Assembly (NCBI RefSeq): GCF_034702125.1
Contig: NC_085872.1
Location: 32,657,376 to 32,721,375, forward strand
Length of the DNA: 64,000 bases
Direction: 5' to 3'
Origin: Engraulis encrasicolus
Lineage: Eukaryota; Chordata; Actinopteri; Clupeiformes; Engraulidae
Every line of letters starts with the position of its first letter. The stretch's first letter is position 1. The position numbers and the translations under genes are program-made. Of the stretch, positions 57,821 to 64,000 are shown one piece after another. Under the pieces are notes generated by a model. That model was not told the origin of the DNA, ran no database searches, and was given only the letters and a program-made list of their open reading frames with translations.

Positions 57821-57825
57821 CTTGA

Positions 57826-58802
57826 GAATTCAAGTCAAGTTCAAGTTCAAGTCAAGTTTATTGTCAATTTCTTTACATGCACTGGTCAAACAAAGAATTT
57901 GAAATTGCGTTTCTTGCTCTCCCATGCAGACATAGACTAATCTAGGTAAGGACATAGACAGTATAGACATAGACAGTACTCATACATGGACATAGACAGT
58001 ATGGACGTAGACATTGCTCATACAGACATTTAAAGTGCAAGACTGGACAACAGAAGACTTGTAGAGAACATACATTAAGAGGAGGTATTTTGTTGTGCTT
58101 TTTCTAAAAGTCCTTTATGGCGTTCTGACATAGTAATAGTAGCATTTGAAGAAATAAATAATTAAAAAAGGTTTTTATTAAATACACCAGCAGCAGTATG
58201 TGTGTGTGTGTGTGTGTGTGTGTTTGTATGTGTTTTGTGTGCGTGTGTGTGTGTGTGTGTGTTTAGTGCAGGTAGAAAGTGCGGTGTGCGTCTGTGTGTG
58301 TGTACCTGTGTATGTGTGTGTGTGTGTGTGTGAGTATGAGTTGTGTGTCAGTGTGTGTATGTTTGGGTTTAGTGCAGAAAGTGCAGTGTGCTTGTGTGTG
58401 TGTGTGTGTGTGTGCATGTGTATGTTTTGAGTTAGTGCAGGTTGAAAGTTCAGTCACAGATGTAGTAGTGCAGGTGGAATGTTCAGTCATAGATATGGTG
58501 GTGGGGATGAGGGGGGGGGAGCGTTGTCAGTGGCCTGGCTGGCTAGAGGCTGACAGTGAAGGGAGAGTGGGTTGAGTGTTCAGTATCTTGATTGCTTGAT
58601 GCATCGTGCTGCTTGCAAGCCTGGTGGTACGGGAACGGAGGCGCCTGTACCTCTTTCCAGAGGGCAGGAGGCTGAACAGTTTGTGTGCAGGGTGGCTTGT
58701 GTCTTTGATGATCATCAGTGCTTTTCGGGTGAGGCGTGCGGTGTAAATGTCCTGCAGGGAGGGGAGTGGTACTCCAATGATCTTCTTCGCTGTGTTCACA
58801 AC
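57826..58802 (-). mobile_element. L2-like fragment, second copy, inverted
   Basis: The minus-strand frame 58799-58527 gives AKKIIGVPLPSLQDIYTARL and the same C-terminus as the copy at 33590, with few differences. The 3' tail (CAAGTCAAGTTCAAGT...) lies at 57826-57862 and (CA)n tracts follow. It is inserted in the 3' part of the non-LTR element. Confidence 0.88.
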
Positions 58803-59049
58803 ACGAATTATGATACATCTGTTTTTTTTCCCCTTCTTTTTCTTTGTCAGTTGTTCCAGGTTTTTGTTTGTTTGTTTTTTTGTTTTGTTTTTAAGATATG
58901 TACTGTGTTGTGATGCTTTGTCTTTTTAATGTGATATGGATCCCCCTGGGTCTGGAATAAAGAATGAATTGAAAAATTGAATATGGCCCTCAACTGTATG
59001 TTAGTGTAAAGGTTAGTGTGGTATTTAGGTTAGTATGCATTAGTAAACA

Positions 59050-59930
59050 GCCATAGCAAGACAAATACCTGTTTTCTGCCAGCGCTGCACAGTCTTCCCA
59101 TTGTAGACTGGGTGGATGGTGGAGCAAAGGGAGACCTCTCTTGTGTCCATCCATTTCACAAACAGGAGACCCCCATCCTTGAGCCACCTGTTGCTACCTC
59201 TTGGGGACTTATCTGTCAGCGCGTTTTCCCGTGTGGTGGGGACACCTACTCTTCCCAGCCTGTATTATAAAAAGAAGGAGATAATTGTCATTGTATAGCA
59301 CTAGCATACACTGAAACAAAATATGATACACTTCACTAGAATGATTGAGCAGCTGTACATTACCTGTAAGTTCCACAAGCCTTGAATCCCTGCTGGCTCA
59401 GGTGACGGTACAGCAGGGGACTTGTGTAAAACATGTCTGTATAGACAATGTAGCCAGTTCCTAAGTAGCCTTTGTCAACCAACAAGTTCACGGCATCACA
59501 GGGCAGCCCCTTTCCCGTCGCCATCCTATTCTTTCCTGAGTACAACATGAAGTCGACAGTGTAACCATTCACATTAGCAAGAGCAAAGAACTTTAGGCCC
59601 CATTTGGTCAGCTTGTTCTTCATGTATTGTTTTAAGTTAATTCTGGCCTTGGTCGCCACCATCGCCTCGGGTGGTAGATGGCCTTACATTCACCAAGTCC
59701 ATCAGGGGTCTAACCTTGTGTAGATGGTCGTACTGCTCTGTCCCTCTCTTCCTCTTCAGCTGCTTTTTCTGGGTCACTCATGTGAGAATTTGAAAGTATG
59801 GCTAAAAAACTGTCGCGGGCCATGACAGTGGCCAGCCTGATCTCCAAAAATTCTGTGCTCCTGGACACGGAATTGTTTTCCGTGATGGGCACACGGAAGT
59901 GCTTTCTAAAGGCTTTTACCACAACACTGT
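59050..59930 (-). pseudogene. piggyBac-type transposase fragments (DDE_Tnp_1_7)
   Basis: On the minus strand, 59922-59710 gives MVKAFRKHFRV... ARDSFLAILSNSHMSDPEKA, the start of the piggyBac core. 59662-59360 gives KARINLKQYMKNKLTKWGLKF, then LPCDAVNLLVDKGYLGTGYI and VYTDMFYTSPLLYRHL (the D of YTDMFYTSP is a catalytic position). 59260-59050 gives TTRENALTDKSPRGSNRW and FVKWMDTREVSLCSTIHP (catalytic D of KWMDTREV). The segments are separated by an intron-like gap and a frameshift between the first two. Both termini are missing and no TTAA boundary was identified. Confidence 0.83.
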
Positions 59931-60041
59931 GTTAACTATCATTAGAAAATACATACCAAATGCTAATCCTTAACAAAATAATGTTATAGTTATTGAAGTT
60001 GTGCCCTGACCAAAACATTCCCTAACCTTAACCCAGAGTCC

Positions 60042-60120
60042 TGGGTGGGTAATGCACTGCACGGGCATGGGTGGGTCCGGGTACAAAAAAATGGACCCGT
60101 GCAGTGCATTACCCACCCAC
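60042..60120. repeat. Inverted repeat in a GGGTCCGGGTA-type MITE fragment
   Basis: GGTGGGTAATGCACTGCACG and its complement flank a short spacer (60044-60069 and 60090-60120). The surrounding 60.0-60.2 kb is rich in CCCGTACCCACCCG-like words. Confidence 0.7.
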
Positions 60121-60416
60121 CCGTAAACCCGTGGTAATTTCAAATTTAAATCCGTACCCACCCGGACCCGTTCATATTCTACCCGTTACCCACCCGTGCC
60201 CGTGAAAAAATACTTCATATTTCTGTAACCGGTGGTTATCCTGAACCCTTATTCTGACGGGGTAACGACACTCCCCTTTCCTTCAGGTGTGTAGCATAAA
60301 TCATTGCGGTGGTAGCTAGCTAGCAAAGACGCTGTGTTTTTGATGCTGTCGAGTGTAGCGTGGGCACACCGCTCTCTCTGTCCCTCCGTTTGTGGTTGAG
60401 CCACCGTACAGGAAAG

Positions 60417-62431
60417 CATACCTGCCGACCATTACGCATTTTGTGTAGCAGATACGGATTTTGACATCAAACTACGGCGCTGTCACTTCAAAATACGGGA
60501 AAAACCAATAGCAAAGTGTTTTCACGGGCCCTTATATTATATTTCTCTGTAGACTTACAGCCAGAGCCGTAGATATGGCTCTGCTTCCAACTCTCGCGCT
60601 GGCCTTTCCATTGGCCAGCAACGTGTGGGGGGGAAATATTGACCAATCAGAGCGCTGGTCTAGGGGTCTTCATTTGTTGTCGCTCCGCTCGAGTCGAGGT
60701 ATCAGCTGCAGATAGAAAGTTTGCTTCGAAGACACACAAGCAGAGAGACTACTCCTATAATCTCTGACACAAGTGTCCTCCTCCTGTCATCATATATTAT
60801 CCATCTTGGTGGCTGTCGCTGTAGTTTTACAAGTGAGCACCGTCAAAATCACCGTTTCAAAGGTAAATGGGCTTTGAGAAAGGTAGCCTCAATGGGAATA
60901 GTGAATTGCGTCCAGTTGCTAAATCCGTAAACTTATGAAAATAAATAAAGCTCGAGGTCTGTCGTCCTGAACATAATGGTTCACCCAATGTTTCGCCGTA
61001 TTTGACGGCAATATGTTGGTACTTTTTTTGATATTGGACCGAAACGAGATTACTTCCGAATGAGAAAATGTGGTCGACTGCGCTATAAATTAGCAGATTA
61101 GCAGCGAACTAAATTCGGTTTCCCTTTGCGTCGGATCATTTTAACTGGGGGAAATAAAGCGCAAAAAATCTAATCTACCATGACACCGTATAAAGACATA
61201 GGAATACTGGAGTCGTTGCCCATTCTGTGAACAGGTGTAACAGGTAGTGTGCGTCATACCAAAATATGCATGACTCCACGACTAGAACTATCCGTAATCA
61301 CGTATGGCAATCTATTAATAAAATATATTATCCTGTCATCATGTATGTGCAGAACACTGAACAATAGCCAACTCATGACGGCAAATGAGGGTAGATAGGC
61401 CAATATGTAGAGAAGTGGAAAAAAGAAGCGTGCATGCACCTCAAAAGTTACTGTGGAAGTTCCAAGTGGCCATTAGCCCTCGTCCATCAGTAGAGCCCAT
61501 TGGCAGTAAATAGAATGTACTGTCAATGGTAGAGCCACATGACGTGTAGGCTACTGAATGGATGCAAGTGTGATTTTGATGTTAGCCTCCAAGGTAATAA
61601 TATTAACCTGATATTATCCTAGCCTAGATAACACCTGTCTTTATCTTTTTTTCTCTACAATCTGCTGATACTTCTTCACAGTAGGTGACAACATCACCAT
61701 TTATTAATATTGGGTGAAATGATGTAAGAATCATTGCAATTCAACTTTTTGTTCATAAAAATCACTGAAATGCATCTGTATTATATAATCAAATTATAAA
61801 TTTCCCTACATATACCTTCTACAGCCAAAAAATAATAAGCAAATGCTTCAATTTCATACTCGATTCCAGCTCCTTAACACCCCCCAAGTGACCAAATGCT
61901 CTGTTTGGCTGGTACATAGGATAACTTACTAGCCAGACTGGTGGTATGTTTGACTTGTAAGATTAACAGCCATATACATTTAGAGGCCTGAATTCCAGCA
62001 CACTATACCATAGCATTTTATTGGTGTCATGGTGTGAAACAAAAAAAAACATCTTCCATGAAAGTTTAATAATGTATGGTAGTTCAAAGTACTGTGAAGA
62101 GCAAGATAATCTGGTGAAATTGCCAGATACACGGGATGTTAGGCTAAAATGCATTAAAATGCAGGAAATTGCATCTAAGAAAAGCAATTTTTTCCTGGGA
62201 GAGGACCCCTACTCCCCCTGCCTGAATGAAGTGTCCCATATTTTCCCCCTTGACATTTGGCAACCCAAGGTGTGCAAAACAAAGTAGCCTCTCAGAGATG
62301 GGCCCGCCGGCGGCCCATGGTATCGCGCTGCATTGACCACATTTTCTCACTTGTAGGTATTTGTTGCGCCGTGAATTGCCGCGCCGCGATAAATTGCTAC
62401 TCAAAAAAAAATTTCAAGGTTGGCAGGTATG
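60417..62431. mobile_element. 2.0-kb TIR element with CATACCTGCC ends
   Basis: CATACCTGCCGACC (60417) and, inverted from 62431, CATACCTGCCAACC are flanked by GGAAAG on both sides (60411-60416, 62432-62437), a 6-bp duplication. There is no recognised gene. The interior shares blocks with 32290-33340. It is possibly a deletion derivative of a larger element. Confidence 0.7.
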
Positions 62432-62509
62432 GGAAAGGTAGGCGTCCTTCTCGGTTGGTTTATTGCTCTTTTGAGTGCATTGTAATGTACTTAGTTGTTG
62501 GTTACTGAC

Positions 62510-63460
62510 ACCATTTAACTTAATCGTAGCCCTGTCCATCGGCGGCTGGCGTGGGGTCGGCTGCTGTTCTGGGATGGTGTGCCGAGCTGGGCAAACTCAA
62601 GTGTCGTGGTGGCGTGTCTCCACTGTGTCCTTTGTGGTTGACTGCTTGCGTGCCGCTTCGAGAGAACCAGAGGTAATGCCGGCATTTTCTGTAAGAGTCT
62701 CGACGCTTAGCTCTTGACTTGTGTAGGGAGTTGTGCATTTCCACAATACACAACTCCTGTTTAATCGATTTATAAATGCCGTGCCTAATGGTAACTTTCT
62801 CGTTAAATGTACATAGGAGGAGATGGTGCCTTCGACTACACTGATGCAGTGTCACTAGAGAAGGGGGGCATCACTGTTCTTTTCCCAACATTTTTGTTTT
62901 GTTTTGTTCTATTGTGTGAGTGATTCATCCTGTGCAACCTTTTCACTTTGTAACGTCCGAGACGAAGGGGCTCGTGTAAGTTTCTACTTAGTAACCGCCA
63001 AGACGGAGCTTGTGTATATGATTAGGGTATGAACACTGAAGTATTACTGGGAGACGTATCTTAAACCTCAGACTCCTTTTGGAACCTATACTTGCTGTAG
63101 GGGGAGACCAAAGACGTGTGTCTAACAGGCTTGTGTGTGTGTGTGGTGGCCATTACCAATTTTGCCCTTTTGGCAGTTTGTTTTCTTTTGTAAAATTTGA
63201 TTTACTAACTTTGTTTGCCGTGCAATTTTTGTTATTTGGTCTACCCCTCGTGCAATTGCCATTAGCACTTTTGCATAACTAGCACATTTGCACATTTTTG
63301 GATCTTGAGATGACGTGCCTATAAATGCTGTAAAAATTCATATTCTGTTTTCATATTTGACTGAGCCCGTGAGGCATACTTTATGTACGGAGATTCATTA
63401 CGATAAGAAAGAAGAGATTCATTACGAAAAGAAAGAAAATAAAAAGAACTCTGAATTGTA
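62510..63460. other. Unassigned sequence with small repeats
   Basis: No supported gene. A 9-bp hairpin (GGAGTTGTG...CACAACTCC, 62729-62757) and a tandem repeat of GATTCATTACGA(T/A)AAGAAAGAA (63389-63441) are visible. The GT-rich style resembles the LTR-like modules, but the TGGCGTAGTCG end is absent. Confidence 0.4.
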
Positions 63461-63462
63461 TT

Positions 63463-64000
63463 AGAGATGGGACCGATCCGATCCAGTATCGGGATCGGGT
63501 GCCGATATCAACATATTTCACGTATCGGAAATAACCGATCCACCCCTAAGATTCCCGATCCGCTATTCTCCTGAAAATTCTCATTTTCTCATTCTCGAAT
63601 AGACTATTCACATTTTAACCCGCTTTGCCGCTGAAAGATGTGGAATGGATTTCCGAAACGGAGGCCATCTCAATGATCAGAGATCAAATACGCCTCCGTT
63701 CCAGAACTCCATGCCATAGATTGCAACAAGCTGGAGGTAACTCAGCTTACGGTCTCTGACTGGGCAGTAAAGAGCCGCCAACTGTCAGTCACTCGCTCGT
63801 CTCGACATGTCTGCTGTGTGGAGAAACTTCACGCTCAATTCACCGCAAAGCTAAACCGCCAAGTGTAATGTTTGCCAAGCCGATGTACCCAGAGGTGGAC
63901 GCTCCGCGGCGACATACAACACTACGAACTTAATCAAACATCTGCGGAAGCACCACCCTAAAGAGCACGACGAGTTCTTAGCCTTAAGCCGTGGGAAAGC
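63463..64000 (+). pseudogene. hAT transposase 5' end (BED finger), runs off window
   Basis: An end-like region with GGGACCGATCCGATCC and ATCGGGATCGGG words (63469-63520) precedes an ATG at 63807. The frame reads MSAVWRNFTLNSPQ, then an in-frame TAA (63852-63854), then KCNVCQADVPRGGRS and LIKHLRKHHPKEH, a C-x2-C / H-x4-H BED-type finger. It continues past the window edge. One stop codon is visible; the rest cannot be judged. Confidence 0.75.

Larger units (their letters stand above)
53745..58985 (+). mobile_element. Near full-length APE-type non-LTR retrotransposon
   Basis: It starts near CATGGCGGCGACAGC (53748), directly beyond the Tc1 end. It carries ORF1 (53824-54936) and ORF2 (55013-57820) and ends with a 3' tail, GGTCTGGAATAAAGAATGAATTG (about 58950-58985). 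An inverted L2-like fragment (57826-58802) interrupts the 3' part. ORF2 has endonuclease then reverse transcriptase. The protein style fits the I/Nimb-like group seen in fish; the clade is tentative. Confidence 0.83.

Noticed and set aside
58178..58575. Open frames of HTHT or VCVC composition on both strands
   Set aside because: They are (GT)n tracts in the 3' region of the inverted L2-like copy.

Overview
The window looks like teleost fish genomic DNA that is almost entirely accessory. It is intron-rich, dense in (CA)n microsatellites, and packed with fish-type transposable elements: THAP-domain transposases, hAT elements and hAT MITEs, Tc1/mariner pieces, piggyBac, L2-like and other non-LTR retrotransposons, and TTAA-site MITEs. 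No CRISPR, operon or prokaryotic signal was seen. The only candidate host coding sequence is a short transmembrane C-terminal exon with a poly(A) signal at about 43.7-44.0 kb on the minus strand.

Layout. 0-9.1 kb: decayed hAT transposase; a perfect 61-bp palindrome with a hammerhead-like core; two copies of an LTR-like module; a Kolobok-like THAP transposase cut by a hAT-like insertion. 9.15-20.04 kb: a TTAA-type MITE split by a 10,379-bp DNA transposon (9283-19661) with 9-bp target duplications and short inverted repeats. That element carries an intact spliced RecQ-like helicase (+) convergent with an eight-exon DUF6589-type protein (-) that has three small lesions. 20-26.3 kb: a ZMYM/DUF4371-type hAT gene split by a hAT MITE, and the 3' half of an ISL2EU-like element (DDE_Tnp_4 transposase facing a YqaJ/SWIM exonuclease relic). 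26-33 kb: mostly unassigned sequence, one LTR-like module on the minus strand, and MITEs. 33-43 kb: nested insertions (L2 inside a mariner-like TIR element; a MITE inside a BED-finger hAT relic; a hAT element inside a larger TIR element inside a Tc1). 43-49 kb: the candidate host exon and two tandem LTR-like modules, one split by a hAT element. 49-54 kb: THAP half of an ISL2EU-like element, and a Tc1 with an L2/CR1-like insert. 53.7-59 kb: a near full-length APE-type non-LTR retrotransposon with an inverted L2 copy in its 3' end. 59-64 kb: piggyBac relic, a 2-kb TIR element with a related copy at 32-33 kb, and the start of a BED-finger hAT.

The most interesting unit is the helicase + DUF6589 transposon. 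Both genes start 220-260 bp inside the element ends and run toward each other. Exon phases close exactly on a 583-residue helicase and a 1054-codon partner once two single-base insertions and one ochre codon are allowed for. From memory this matches the Academ lineage that carries a helicase (AcademH), but that assignment is inference. Much of the annotation rests on internal evidence: exact target-site duplications, reading frames that rejoin across insertions, and repeats present more than once in the window.
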